A stretch of 64,000 bases of DNA, taken from assembly GCF_030272615.1 (NCBI RefSeq), contig NC_081405.1, positions 472,798,008 to 472,862,007 of the forward strand, written 5' to 3'. The translations under genes were made by a program, and so were the position numbers. This document shows positions 1-10,570 of the stretch, in pieces. The notes under the pieces were generated by a model. The model searched no databases, was not told the DNA's origin, and saw nothing but the letters and a program-made list of their open reading frames with translations. This DNA is from Cryptomeria japonica (taxonomy: Eukaryota > Streptophyta > Pinopsida > Cupressales > Cupressaceae). Position 1 is the first letter of the stretch, and the number at the start of each line of letters is the position of its first letter.

Positions 1-53
1 TTGGAATGAATATTAAATATTCACTTAGGAAAGTGGCATTTTATACGTCTACA
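1..53 (-). mobile_element. Edge of a minus-strand Tat-type LTR (Tat-1 3' LTR)
   Basis: Read on the minus strand, position 53 opens with TGTAGACG, like the LTR starts at 15215, 24105 and 54616 (TGTAGACAC or TGTATACAT). A purine tract lies directly upstream of it on the minus strand (54-71). The rest of the LTR is outside the window. Assigning it as the 3' LTR of the element whose integrase begins at 5241 is inference from strand and order. Confidence 0.55.
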
Positions 54-71
54 TTTTTCCCCTCTTTGAAG
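54..71 (-). other. Polypurine tract next to the LTR
   Basis: The minus strand reads CTTCAAAGAGGGGAAAAA immediately before the TG of the LTR. This is the expected position and composition of a primer for plus-strand DNA synthesis. A related sequence borders the LTR edge at 58428. Confidence 0.55.
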
Positions 72-639
72 TGGCGTGTGTGCACATGTTGATTCAAAGA
101 AAATTATCGGATATGTCATCAAAAATTGATCAATGTGATGTTGTGTGTCAATATGTAGATGTGGTGTCCCAGATTTGATAGACAATATTGATAATGCCCC
201 ATCGGGAGATGAATCAAGGATTTTGAAAATTTAATTGATTTGACGATCATTTTTTAATTAATTGCATTTTGAATTTTTGACTGTGTTGAATGTAGTATAA
301 TTGATTCATCTCCCAAAAAATGATGTTTGATAAGGGTAAAAGTGAGAAAATGAGCAAAATGCATGCCCCACCTACTAACCCTTTTTGACTTTTACCCTAT
401 AAGAAGGTAAAAAGTGATTTTATTTTCATCATTTGCATATTTGACCTCTTATGATAGTGACACGTGGAGTTTGACAAAAATGTTGGTTCCTTATGCTTCT
501 CATCCATTTGAGTGCATTTGTCGATACCGAAGGCCTGCCATGTATGGTCCGCCTATAAGTCACCTAAATTTTGCCACGTTTTTTATTTATTTTGTCGATT
601 TTGGTCATGTTTTCTATTTTTTGTTTTGAATTTCATCAT
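72..639. other. Spacer without recognised gene
   Basis: AT-rich sequence between the LTR edge and the motif array. Short frames at 414-703 have no recognisable domain. No feature is seen. Confidence 0.4.
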
Positions 640-970
640 TTTAGCACGTAGGAGGTCTTGCATAGCACATACGATAAGCATTGTAGCGCGTAGGGTTTCT
701 TAGGTAGGGTAGCGTCCTAGGTGCTTTCAACAGCTGTCGCAGGTATAGGATAGCGCATAGAGTTTTTTAGCGCATAGGTGTAACAGGTGACCACTTTGGG
801 AATGTAGGATAGCGCATAGGATAGGCTAGCGCATGGGGTTGGAAGGTTAGCACGATGGTGATGTTTTCTAGCACATAGGGTAAAGAGTATAGCGTGTAGG
901 TGAAGAAGAATAGCACATGTCTAGCAGCTTAGCGCGTGGAAGGGCTGCTTTGGCGCATGGGGTAAAAAAA
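640..970 (+). repeat. Dispersed TAGCGCATAGG motif array
   Basis: About a dozen variants of TAGCGCATAGG (also TAGCACATAG, TAGCGCGTAG, TAGCGTGTAG) occur at irregular 20-40 bp spacing, all in plus orientation. They lie upstream of the PMD frame and in its sense. The same motif recurs at 25810-26185 in minus-strand sense, upstream of the Tat small ORF. The spacing is not a strict tandem repeat, so this is a cluster of short sites rather than a satellite. Confidence 0.7.
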
Positions 971-1084
971 GTTGGTAGAAATGATTTTGGAGAATGCATC
1001 GCTTGGGAGAATAAATGAGGTAGATGGCTTAGGGGTGGATAGGTGTCTGTTGAGGGTTGTAAGGTTGTGCCTGCTATCTTAGTG

Positions 1085-1560
1085 TTAGATTTTGCTATTT
1101 TGAATTCTGCGTCTGATATGGATTGCCAAATTGAGTGTTTCGGGATGGGTTTCGAGCCAATGTTTTGCCTGCTGTGATGATGTCCGATTCTTGATTTGAG
1201 AGTCCATTGAAATTGCTTTTGTTATGAAGTGCCAAGCTGATTGATTGTTTGATGTGGATCTTTTATTTTTGCCTTGCAATATGAAATTCATGTTTGATAT
1301 GAGTTCTGATTTTTTATTTCCGATATGTTTCCTGATATGATGCTTGCGATATGGATTTTTGAGTTGCTTGCGTTATGGGTCATTCAGATAATTTTGATAT
1401 GGTGCTTGCGTTATGGGTCTTTGAGATGATTTCTCGATATGGATTTTTTATTTTCGATATGATGCTTGCGTTATGGGTCTTTGAGATGATTTCTCAATAT
1501 GGATTTTGATTTTCGATATGGGACTTGATTTTTTGTATGGATTTTGATTTGATGCTTTGT
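1085..1560 (+). repeat. GATATGG-rich tract with a 60-bp tandem duplication
   Basis: A stretch rich in GATATGG and TGCTTGCGTTATGGG. Two almost identical 60-bp units occupy 1396-1455 and 1456-1515, with partial units on either side. It lies between the TAGCGCATAGG array and the PMD frame. Apparent minus-strand frames here are by-products of the repeat. Confidence 0.75.
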
Positions 1561-1617
1561 TGTTTCAAGTTGATTCTATTTTGAATGGATATATCGAATA
1601 GATGTGGGAACTGATGA

Positions 1618-3649
1618 TGAACATTTGTTTTTTTGCAAACACAACTTGGTGTACTCCAGTCGCAAGAGCGATTTCTGAGACCATGGTCATTGATTCGACA
1701 GTTATCATAGACGGATAGAGATGTTATTGAGAGATGTGGTTTATCCTCTTTATTGGACATACCTCGGTATATCATAAACCGGGGTTTGCTGACAGCTTTA
1801 GTAGAGAGGTGGCACGGTGATACGAACACCTTTCATTTGGCGACAGGTGAGATGACAGTCACTCCAGAGGATTGTTATTGGATTTTGTGAATTCAAGTGA
1901 TTGGGGCACTATTGCCATATGAGCAGACCGAGGAGGGTGGGATAGAGGCTCTTCATTGGATATTCCATGATGATCAGATTTGTGGATACGAGATCCCTTG
2001 GCAAGAGTTTGTGGATCTTGATTATGCTCCTTTACCCTCTATACTGGCAGGTTTCATAGGTGGATTCTTGTGTCCCGACTAGAGGTCGAAGGGACTAACA
2101 GTGGGTTGGGGATTGGTGTCAGAGGACATGGTTACAAAGGGATGCAGGTTCGCTTGGGGGTCATGTATGTTAGCAAATTTGTATAGGGAGCTACACCAGG
2201 TGGTATATCTAGGATACGATAGCTTGTCAATGGGGGTGACATTATTATAGGTGTGGGCTTGGGAGAAAATTCCTGCATGCAAGGCCACTGGCAGATAGGG
2301 ATAGGTTTATTGGTCGAGCCTATGTGTATGGGTATATAGGTATAGTTGTCCAGCGTAAGCTGGGCAAGCTAGATCATTGGAGGAGGATTTTGGATGATAT
2401 TGATACAATAATTTGGAGACCCTATATGGATTGCGAGGTATGGACTGAGGACGGGCTAGAGATGCCCTATGTTTATATGTCTAGATACCTGATTGGGCAG
2501 ATGCCCTTTATTATTGAGATATTTTTGCATAGTCATGTTTTGCGACAGTATGGTCGACAACAGGGTATACCACAGGGAGCATGCTTATATGCTCGTCGAA
2601 GATAGGACGTTCTCGAGTGGGGTCCTATAGTAGATAGTGCAATAGCTATGGAGGAGTACATGCTTTTGGCGAGACAAATATGGGATTACGGGGCTAAGGT
2701 TGTGGATGCTGGGATGACCGAGGAGTTCTTGACCTACTTTGTGGCACATGCAATGGTACAGATATCAGATCTGATAGAGATGCTTCTTGCCTTTGACAAT
2801 GATGAGGATGAGCAGCTAGAGAGGCAAGAGGGAGAGGAGGTGGAGGAGGGAGGTGGGTATGATGGAGGAGATGGTGGAGGAGATGGGAGAGGAGGTGGTA
2901 GAAGGAGACAGGGAGATAGAGGAGGAGATGGAGGGAGGAGAGGAGATAGAGGGGGACATGGAGGGAGGAGAGAGAGAGGAGGATAGATTAGATTAGACAG
3001 ATGACAGGGTGGTGATGGAGGGAGAGGAGGTTTGGTTCTTGGAGTTGGCAAAGTTGGTAGAGTGGGCGAGGTGTTGGCAGTTGTGGGTGAGGTAGAGGAG
3101 TTTAGGCGGCCAACCCAATAGAGGAGATCAGATGTATTACCTCCACTGACACCTAGGACAAGGACAGGCGGTGTCACCACTCAAGTACCTATGTAGATCA
3201 GGGTACCATCGCATCAACAAGATTCACAAATTCAAGTGCTGCATGTTACAGTGTAGGAGTTACAGGCATAAGTACTAGCTCAGTAGCGTCAGATTGTGCA
3301 AATCACAACAAAGCGAGAAACAGTGATAGAGTGCCTAGGTCGAGCAGAGGCTCATGCAGATAGTTTGGAGAGAGAAGTGGTCAGTGCCCCTATGAGAAAC
3401 ACATTAAGAGAGATGTAGTACGCAGCCAAGGAGCCTAAGTACTACAAGCATTTATATGAGGAGGTGGTCCCTAGAGATCGTAGAGCTCCTAGCTATGTTG
3501 CGGTGGCATCCGGTCGATCCATTCAGACTCATTCGAGGATAGAGAGTAGAGGGGTTATAGGGCCTTCCCATCATGATCCTACTGGTGGAGACCCAAGTGC
3601 TGGGACATCTGTTGCGAGACCATCAACCTCAGGAGATAGTCATACCTAA
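1618..3649 (+). pseudogene. Plant mobile domain (PMD, MAIN/MAIL1-like) protein, broken
   Basis: The conceptual product matches the PMD fold carried by plant retroelements. From 1618 one frame gives an N-terminal helix region, then VERWHGDTNTFHL and GEMTVTPEDCYWIL at about 1801-1890, the hallmark start of the domain. The middle part includes FAWGSCMLANLYREL and VWAWEKIPACK (about 2145-2285). The C-terminal part in the next frame (2324-2605) has WRPYMDCEVW and HVLRQYGRQQGIP. A Gly/Arg/Glu-rich tail (2815-2985) and a Ser/Thr-rich end (3464-3649) follow. The TGA at 1888, further stops and a frameshift between about 2250 and 2320 disable it. It lies antisense to the surrounding Tat element between its integrase and 3' LTR, a position where plant Tat elements are known to carry antisense extra ORFs. 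PMD proteins of the host are nuclear; the role of element-borne copies is unknown. Confidence 0.75.
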
Positions 3650-3930
3650 GAGACTTGTCTCTATTGTATTTTGAGCATTGTGTTGTATTTTGACAGACAT
3701 GACATCCCTTGTACATTTTGACCCTTTATTTTTTATTTTTTTTGAGATATATATGACACCGACTTTCTGATCCACATGTGATGTGTATATGGATGATGAT
3801 TTATGCATTGATATGATATTTCTATGATGATGATGTGATTCTTAGATAAATGATCTCGATTTGATATTGATTGATATGATGGATGATGTGATGATTTAAT
3901 GATAGGTTGCATTGATGAATTTGATTTGTG

Positions 3931-4245
3931 AGATGTATCTTGAAAATGTATGATAATGATAATGATAATGAAATGAGATGTATCTTGAAAATGAGATGTA
4001 TGATAATGATAATGATGTGAGATGTATCTTGAAAATGAGATGTATGATAATGATAATGATGTGAGATATCTTGAAAATGACATGTATGATAATGATAATG
4101 ATGTGAGATGTATCTTGAAAATGAGATGTATGCTAATGATAATGATATGAGATGTATCTTGAAAATGAGATGTATGATAATGATAACAATGTGAGATGTA
4201 TCTTGAAAATGAGATGTATGATAATGATAATGATGTGAGATGTAT
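3931..4245. repeat. 44-bp minisatellite, about 7 copies
   Basis: The unit is built from GAGATGTATCTTGAAAATGA plus GATAATGATAATGATGT. Unit starts fall at about 3931, 3976, 4020, 4064, 4106, 4150, 4194 and 4238, a period of 42-45 bp. The long minus-strand frame across it (3733-4257) is a repeat artefact. Confidence 0.9.
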
Positions 4246-5240
4246 AGTTAAATGCAAAATGATATGCAGCTAAGTGATCACCCTCATTTTCTCGTTGTCA
4301 TTCCTGCATAGTCACATTTTTTTGCTCTGTTTTTGTTTGTAATCATTGAGCTTTTGCTATGTTGGAAGTTTATACAAGAATAATGGTATAATTGAACCAT
4401 AATGACCTGAGTAAAACGTACATGGATTTTGATATTTCAAGACGGCACAAGCGTTGAGGTATAATTAAACCAAGACAACCTGAGTGTTGCTTGCATAAAA
4501 TAGACAAGAGTTAACCATTTGTATGCACGAAGTGGAACAATGTATTCAATGATATGTTTTCAATCATGTCTCAGACAAATTTGCACCGCACAAATGATCG
4601 CATCACAGACAAAAAACCAAAAAATATCAGACTCCCCCGCTACTTTCTCTAGCTCAATGTATCGTTGAGAAATTCATAAGGTGGCATGATTCAAATAATT
4701 TGAAGTGCAAAATAGTCAAAACTTCATGTGATATGTAAACAAATTATAATTCAAAAAATCATCCATCATGTGTGTGTTGAAGTTGTTAATGGGATCAGTG
4801 TCTTGTTTTCTCAACTGATGAGTTGTTGTTGAGAGGGTTTCCTTAACATGTTGTGATTCTTGTTTGCTTGTTTCTGGAATGTTTTGAAGTCAGAGGAACG
4901 CTACCCCTAGCTCTAGATACCTAGCGATGTGGATATTCACAGTGATTACCAAGCCATGGTCGGATATGATGAACTAATCTTTAGATAAGCAAGGACAGTG
5001 ACTACGCTAAGTATGTTTGGGATAATGTTGCATAAAAAGTGTTGGGCAATGGCCATTTAGCTCTGATTTTGGATGCAAAAGATATGAGTAATGATAGATA
5101 GAGGATTTGTTCCCTCACAAGTAGTGCATGTTTCCAAGTTTTCACCACTTGTTTTTATTGCACCCTTTTATTGTTTTTCTAATTTTTTATTTTTTTTATT
5201 TATTTTTTTTATTTTTCACTTTTTTTGTGCATTAGACCAC
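4246..5240. other. Non-coding stretch between PMD frame and integrase
   Basis: AT-rich, with a T-rich run at 5150-5225. A weak duplication of GGTATAATTGAACCA at about 4384 and 4460 is visible. No coding feature is supported. This fits the 3' untranslated part of Tat-1. Confidence 0.4.
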
Positions 5241-6356
5241 TCAAGCATATAATTTATTTAGATGAATGTTGTTGGTTGGATAATCAAGCACATCTCCTTC
5301 TAAAGTTGTTAGCTGATAGGTGCCTGATCCATAGGCTGATATGATAACATAGGGACCTAACCAATTAGGTTCAAACCTCCCCTTCTTTTCTCGATCCTGT
5401 TGATCTGGGATTTTCTTTGAGTACAAGATCACCAACTTTAAAAATCCTAGGGATGACTCTATGGTTGTAACTTTTGCACATGCGTTGCTGGTATGCTTTG
5501 AGGTGATCATAGGAATGTTGTCATTTTTCATCCAGAAGCTCTAGTTCTTGCAATTTGTTGACACGATACTCCTCATCTGGTATGAGGCCTTTTAAAGATA
5601 CTCCGAGTGATGGAATTTCTACCTCAAGAGGTAAAATTGCTTTTGATCCATACACCAATGAATATGGCATAGCCCCTGTAGGTGTCCTAATGCTATCCTA
5701 TATGCCCAGAGTGTTGAATTGAGTTGTACATGTCGATCCTTACTTGCATCATTTACTATTTTCGTTAGGATTTTTAGGATTATTTTATTTGATGCCTCTG
5801 CTTAACCATTCCCCTGTGGGTAGTAAGGTGTAGAGAAACGATGTTAGATTTTGAATCGCTCACATAGTTCTCGCACATCCTGATTTTTGAATGGACACCC
5901 ATTGTCTATGATGATGGAATGGGGAATGCCATATCTGCAAATTAGATAATTGAGAATAAATGAGGCAATCTATTTTCTAGTTACTGTGGTCAATGGAATT
6001 GCTTCAATCCATTTTGTGAAATACTATGTTGCAGTGATAATGAACTTGTGTCCATTTGAAGAGGAAGAATGGATTTTCACTACTAAATCAAGTCCTCACT
6101 GACAGAAAGGCCATGATGTTGTAAATGGCTTCAACTCTTGTGTTGGTGCATGGATAAGATTGCCATGAATTTGGCACTTAGGACATTTCTTTGCAAATTG
6201 ATAAGAGTCTTTCTCCATTGTCAACCAGTAATATCCCATTCTCAGAAGATTTTTAGTGAGAGTAGGACCACTTGAATGCATGCCATAGATACCCTCATGA
6301 ATCTCATGTAAAGCAGAGAGATTAATTATGATCAAGGCAATGAAGAAGAGTACCAT
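5241..6356 (-). pseudogene. Tat-1 integrase, broken
   Basis: The enzyme joins element cDNA to target DNA in the nucleus. The N-terminal zinc-binding part (6356-6096) shows HEGIYGMHSSG followed by CPKCQIHG, an HHCC arrangement. The catalytic core (about 6095-5560) shows YFTKWIEAIPL, IDNGCPFKNQ and AEASNK, giving the second Asp and the Glu of the DDE triad. The codon expected to hold the first catalytic Asp, just before YFTKW, is a TAG stop. Other in-frame stops lie after VTRK, after ERFKI and before AEASNK. The C-terminal part (5531-5241) has FEPNWLGPYVI and ends in NNIHLNKLYA, the usual barrel-type domain of gypsy integrases. No chromodomain is seen, as expected outside chromoviruses. Confidence 0.85.
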
Positions 6357-6654
6357 CTAGACCTCGACAGTAAAGGGTATTAGCGGTTAAGGTATAATGG
6401 GTGGCTTGCCGGATAAAGTTGCATTTTTTGTTACAAGATAGGTTAATGGGTAGGGTATTGGTTTTAATATATTCATATATTTTTCCATATAAAGGAGATT
6501 TTGAACCGATTAAGGCATAGATGACATGGGATGCAGAATTATCATAGGCTAGGGAAAACAATTTATCTACCAGGAACTCATAACAACTCTTTTTTTCTGG
6601 AATTTGTAGTAGTGAAGCGATAGTGGCCATTGCATCGGTCGCTCTATTGTTCAA
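6322..6654 (-). pseudogene. Tat-1 spacer between second RNase H and integrase
   Basis: The frame begins with NNRATDAMATIASLLQIP, the segment that usually follows the second RNase H of Tat polyproteins, and overlaps the integrase frame by about 35 bases in another phase. It forms part of the pol polyprotein rather than a separate gene. The overlap reflects a frameshift near 6340. Confidence 0.6.
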
Positions 6655-6663
6655 CCTTGGTAT

Positions 6664-7015
6664 TTGCTTGAAGGTAATGTGTACAAAGTACTATTTGAAT
6701 TCATCCACCATTCTTTTGTATGGCAGCAGCTTGTCATCCTTTATCTGATATTCATTGTTTATTTGATTTATAACCAGTTGGGAATCTCCATAGACTTTCA
6801 GTTTCATGATTCTCCATTCCACGGCCATTTTGATTCTTGTGACCAGGGCTTCATACTCAGTGATGTTATTGGTGCATGGAAACATGAGTCTATATGATCT
6901 TGGAATGGTGTGTCCTTCAGGGGTGATGAACAAGATCTCGACACCTGAGCCATGTTGAGTGTAGGAACCACCAAAGTATAGGGTCCATTTCTTGAGTGTA
7001 ACAGTAAGGACATCC
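6664..7015 (-). pseudogene. Tat-1 second RNase H (archaeal-type, aRNH)
   Basis: The product contains WTLYFGGSYTQHGSGVEILF, then CTNNITEYEAL and KVYGDSQLVINQI. These are the three acidic blocks of an RNase HI fold. In most Tat elements the first block reads DGS; here it is GGS, so the first catalytic Asp is lost. The TEYEAL Glu and the GDSQL Asp are kept. A second RNase H downstream of the normal one is the defining feature of the Tat clade. It would degrade the RNA strand during reverse transcription in virus-like particles. Confidence 0.8.
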
Positions 7016-7467
7016 ATGTCTGGAAATTCCACCCTCATTGGTTTCTTATCCAGAAGTGGTGCTTCAGCTAATTGATCTGCAATTACTTGTCCCTTGATAT
7101 CCCGACACTCTGTGTATTGGATATCAAACTCATTGAGAATCATGACCCATTTAGCCAGTCGGCCTGTAAGAGCTACTTTGCTGAGAAAATACTTGAGAGG
7201 ATCAATTTTTGCTACTAACTTGATTGTGTGAGCTAGCATGTAATATCATAACTTTTGAGAAGAGAATATCACAGCTAAACAAGCCTTCTCAATGAATGTA
7301 TAATTTAGCTCATATCCATTTAATATTCGACTAATGTAATATATAGCTCGTTCCTTGCCTTCTTGATCTTCTTGTGCTAGCAGTGCCCCCAATGATACTT
7401 TCATTGTCAATATGTAGAGAATGAGTGGATTTCCTTCTATTGGTGGTACTAGAACTAGTAGATTCAT
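7016..7467 (-). pseudogene. Tat-1 first RNase H (gypsy-type)
   Basis: Motifs in order are SLGALLAQEDQEGKERAIYY and LNYTFIEKACLAVIF, then, after a stop at about 7243-7245, LAHTIKLVAKIDPLKY and GRLAKWVMILNEFDIQY. This is the tethered RNase H that follows RT in all Ty3/gypsy elements. It runs into the second RNase H through the linker IADQLAEAPLLD in the same frame. The single stop is the main lesion. Confidence 0.8.
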
Positions 7468-8649
7468 TAGATATTGCTTGATTTGATAGAAAGATTATGC
7501 ACATTTAGCTTCCCATCTGAATGGTATGTTCTTATGTAGCAGATGATTGAATCGTAGAACTTTATCTGCTAGTTGGGCTATGAATCACCTGATTGACTAT
7601 AGCCGTCCTTGTAGAGATCTGAGTTGACTAATGTTCCTGGGAGGTGGCATCTCCATGATGGCTTGTACCTTCGCTAGATCTACTTCAATGCCCTTTTTAG
7701 ACACAATGTAGCCTAATAATTTACCTAACGTTACCCAAAGACACACTTCTTAGGGTTTAGGCTGACTTGGAATTGCTCCAATCTTTGAAAGATTTTATCT
7801 AATATACCTAGATGTTTTGCCTGCATGAATGACTTAGCCAGTAAATCATCCACATAGTCCTCCATGAAGGTATGCATCATATCATGAAAGATTGTTGTCA
7901 TTTCTCTTTCATAAGTTGCCCTAGCATTCTTCAATCCAAAAGACATGGCGTTCCAACAATATGTTCCCCAAGGATAGGTGAACACAGTTATCTTGATCCT
8001 CTTGACCTATCTTTATTTGATTGTAACCAGAGAAATCATCCATTAATGATAGTATTGCATGGCCCATTGTGAAGTCCACAATTATGTTGATGCTAGGCAA
8101 AGGAAAGTCGTCCTTTGGGCAGGCTTTGTTGACATCTCTAAAATATGTGCATATTCTAATGCTTCCATCTATTTTTGAAACTGGTACAATGTTTGAAATC
8201 CATTCATTATAGTCTATAGGTCGAATGAATCCGATGTCTAATAACTTCTTTAATTCAGCTCTGACCATTAATGCTACATGTGGATTCATCTTTCTTAACT
8301 TTTTCTTGACTGACTTAGCTCTTGGAGCAATAGATAAATGATGCATAATTAAGCTTGGATCTATTCCGAGCATATCAACATAGGACCAAACAAAATTGAT
8401 TTTCTTTTCTTTGAAGAATTTGATAAACTTTGGCTTTTCCTCTTCTATTAGTGATTCTGCTAGGTGTATGTTTTTAGTTGTTGCTTCTATACCAATGTTG
8501 ATTGATTGGGTGGGCTCAATCAATATGGGTGATAGCTCCTGATAGTGTTCAGGAAGAGTGTTAAGTCTCCCATCCTTAGGTGCCTTAAAAAGGTTTTCAC
8601 CCTCAGATGTGTCCTTTATTTTGACTTTTTTATGATCTAGTGCTGCCAT
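7468..8649 (-). pseudogene. Tat-1 reverse transcriptase, broken
   Basis: The fingers and palm appear at 8649-7985: MVRAELKKLLDIGFIRPIDY, then ICTYFRDVNKACPKDDFPLP and LSLMDDFSGYNQI, which carries the first catalytic Asp. A frameshift near 7985 moves the reading to a second frame with PWGTYCWNAMSFGLKNARA and EDYVDDLLAKS, the YVDD active site (about 7860). The thumb with LQGRLQSIR follows at 7730-7468 with stops. The enzyme copies element RNA into cDNA. The sequence is recognisable end to end but needs at least one shift and several stops to be ignored. Confidence 0.88.
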
Positions 8650-8652
8650 TGA

Positions 8653-10106
8653 CTAATTTTCAGCATTAGATCCTTTGTTTCTTTCATTTTTACGACTGAG
8701 AGACTTGGCACCCTCCCGATTGCAAATATCGTTATTTTGTTTGCTGGTAGAGTCTGTTTCTGGGTTGATTGTACATAGGTAATGGACATTGGACACGTCA
8801 TCTGGTAAAATAGGTTTATCATGGTGTTCAGGTTCATCCCAGTCTATCAAATTGGGAAATACAAGCGGTAAAGAGTCATTTGGTGGGTCAAGGTCGGCTG
8901 CAATAAGTGTCATGATAGAGGTGTCATTAAGGTTGTCTGGGATGTTGGTTAAGTTAATGATATTGTCAAGGTCTTCGATGGTATCATCTTCCATGTAGAC
9001 TTTCTCGTAATGTCATTGCTCATTTTCCTTATCTTTGTAGCTATGTTGTGGACCGAATTCAAGTAATCGAGACATTGTGCCTTGTCCTTCCTAAGAAAGG
9101 GGTGTGTGTATAACACCTTTAGGGATATATTTGAACAACTACCCCATTCATAATCATTAGAATCAATTTTAGAAGTACTATCCCAGAGCATTTCGGTGTT
9201 GTGGATAGGTATGTTGTAGGGTGAGAAGAGATCTTTGATAATTGATACCAGTCTTGTAGTTTTTTCTTATTCTAAATTAGAACCCACTTGTACCCTTTGC
9301 ATTTGTTCATACACTATTTCTCCTTGGGGAGTAGTGATTTCTTCAGGAGGTGGTTCTGCCTTGTTTTGAATGGGTTCCTATACATGGTGCACTTTATTAT
9401 AAGATGCTTCTTCCTTTTGAATGACCAGCTCCTCTTGTCGTTTTTCTTTTTCTTGGTGTTCTCACTCCTTCCTTATTGTTTTTGTTGCTTGGTATAGTGC
9501 CTCTTGCCATGAGTCCTCGTTGCATTTCTTCTTTGCTTTCCACTAAGGTTTTTGATATCTATTTATTTTTTGTCTTAGGGTTAGGTTGTGTCCATATCCT
9601 AGTCATGTTTTGTCTCGAGAAAATTGTGAAGGAGGGTCCAATGGTTTTATAATGCCTTCTTGATGCTTGCCTATAGGTCCCTTTCCGTTGTATCCCATCT
9701 ATTGCATGATTAGGAATCCTTTTCCATACTATTGTGTTGATATGGCTATCTCCAGAGTAGCAGCTCTGACTTCTCCCTCATCCTTGTATAGCCAACTAAG
9801 GATGTATTTCTCTTCGGATTCATGTGCTAGTGTGCCCAATTGCATAAATTTGCCATCAAACTTGGTGATGGGTTGTGTTGCATGACCTGTTGATGCAGAA
9901 GGTTGCCCATGAGATTTTGGTGATGCTGGCAATTTGGATAGACACATGGGTTCAAAAGAGTATTCTCCCATGCCTTTCTCTTTGATTTTCATCTTTTGTT
10001 TGAAATCCATGAATAAAGATTTGAGCTTTTCTTGATGATGATCTAGTGCTGAGGAAGTTGGAGCTTCCCTGCTATGTGGAACCAGGTCGTCTTGAGTTGC
10101 CCACAT
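8653..10106 (-). pseudogene. Tat-1 protease-RT linker, degenerate
   Basis: Three pieces of acidic, low-complexity linker (10106-9729, 9191-8949 and 8994-8653) lie in two phases. The first contains EKLKSLFMDFKQKMKIKEKG and GMGEYSF, matched by KITRDGMGGYQIETV in Tat-2 at about 32870. No enzyme motif is present. Regions 9192-9728 and 10107-10212 hold the same linker with more stops. Confidence 0.6.
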
Positions 10107-10212
10107 AGCATTGTAATGTTGAAAGGAGTTATTATCAGCTAATATTGAAATCTCTTATCCATTATATGGGAATTTGACACACTAATGGTAGGTTGAAGGC
10201 ACTGCTTACATT

Positions 10213-10565
10213 TCATGTATCCAAGGATGACCCAATAAAATGTTGTATGTTGTCTATTTCTAAGGCTTGGCACATAGTGTCTCTTTGTATCGGTCCTACC
10301 TGAATAGGTAATATCACTATTCCTTTGGATGATCTTTCTTCATCATCATATGCCTTGATGGTGATCTTTTTGTGTGAATCAATAGACTGTTCAGAGAATC
10401 CCAATGAATAGATAAGTTTTAAGGTACAGATATTGAGACCAATTCCTCCATCTATTAATACTCTTTTAACTCGATGTTTGTAGACTAAGACTTCAATATG
10501 AAGAGGAGTATTATGTGGATGACTCAAAGAGATATTATCATGTTCAGAAAAGGTGAGATTATGAG
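10213..10565 (-). pseudogene. Tat-1 aspartic protease domain, split by Sire-A
   Basis: The product has NTPLHIEVLVYKHRVKRVLI followed by DGGIGLNICTLKLIYSLGF, then KKITIKAYDDEERSSKGIVI. This is the retropepsin-like protease of Tat elements, which cleaves the polyprotein. Asp is followed by Gly-Gly rather than the usual Ser/Thr-Gly, as in the other two copies here. The N-terminal flank continues at 20082 on the other side of Sire-A. Confidence 0.75.
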
Positions 10566-10570
10566 GCCCT
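10566..10570. repeat. Target site duplication GCCCT, left copy
   Basis: GCCCT directly precedes the TG of the Sire-A 3' LTR and is repeated at 20077-20081 after the other LTR. Removing the element joins the two halves of the Tat-1 protease region. Confidence 0.85.

Noticed and set aside
2734-3180. 148-codon minus-strand Pro-rich frame
   Set aside because: It is antisense to the Gly/Arg/Glu-rich tail of the PMD frame.
4625-4650. Minus-strand GTAGCGGGGGAGTCTGA as the polypurine tract of Tat-1
   Set aside because: The sequence after it does not resemble the Tat LTR starts seen elsewhere; the tract at 54-71 fits better.
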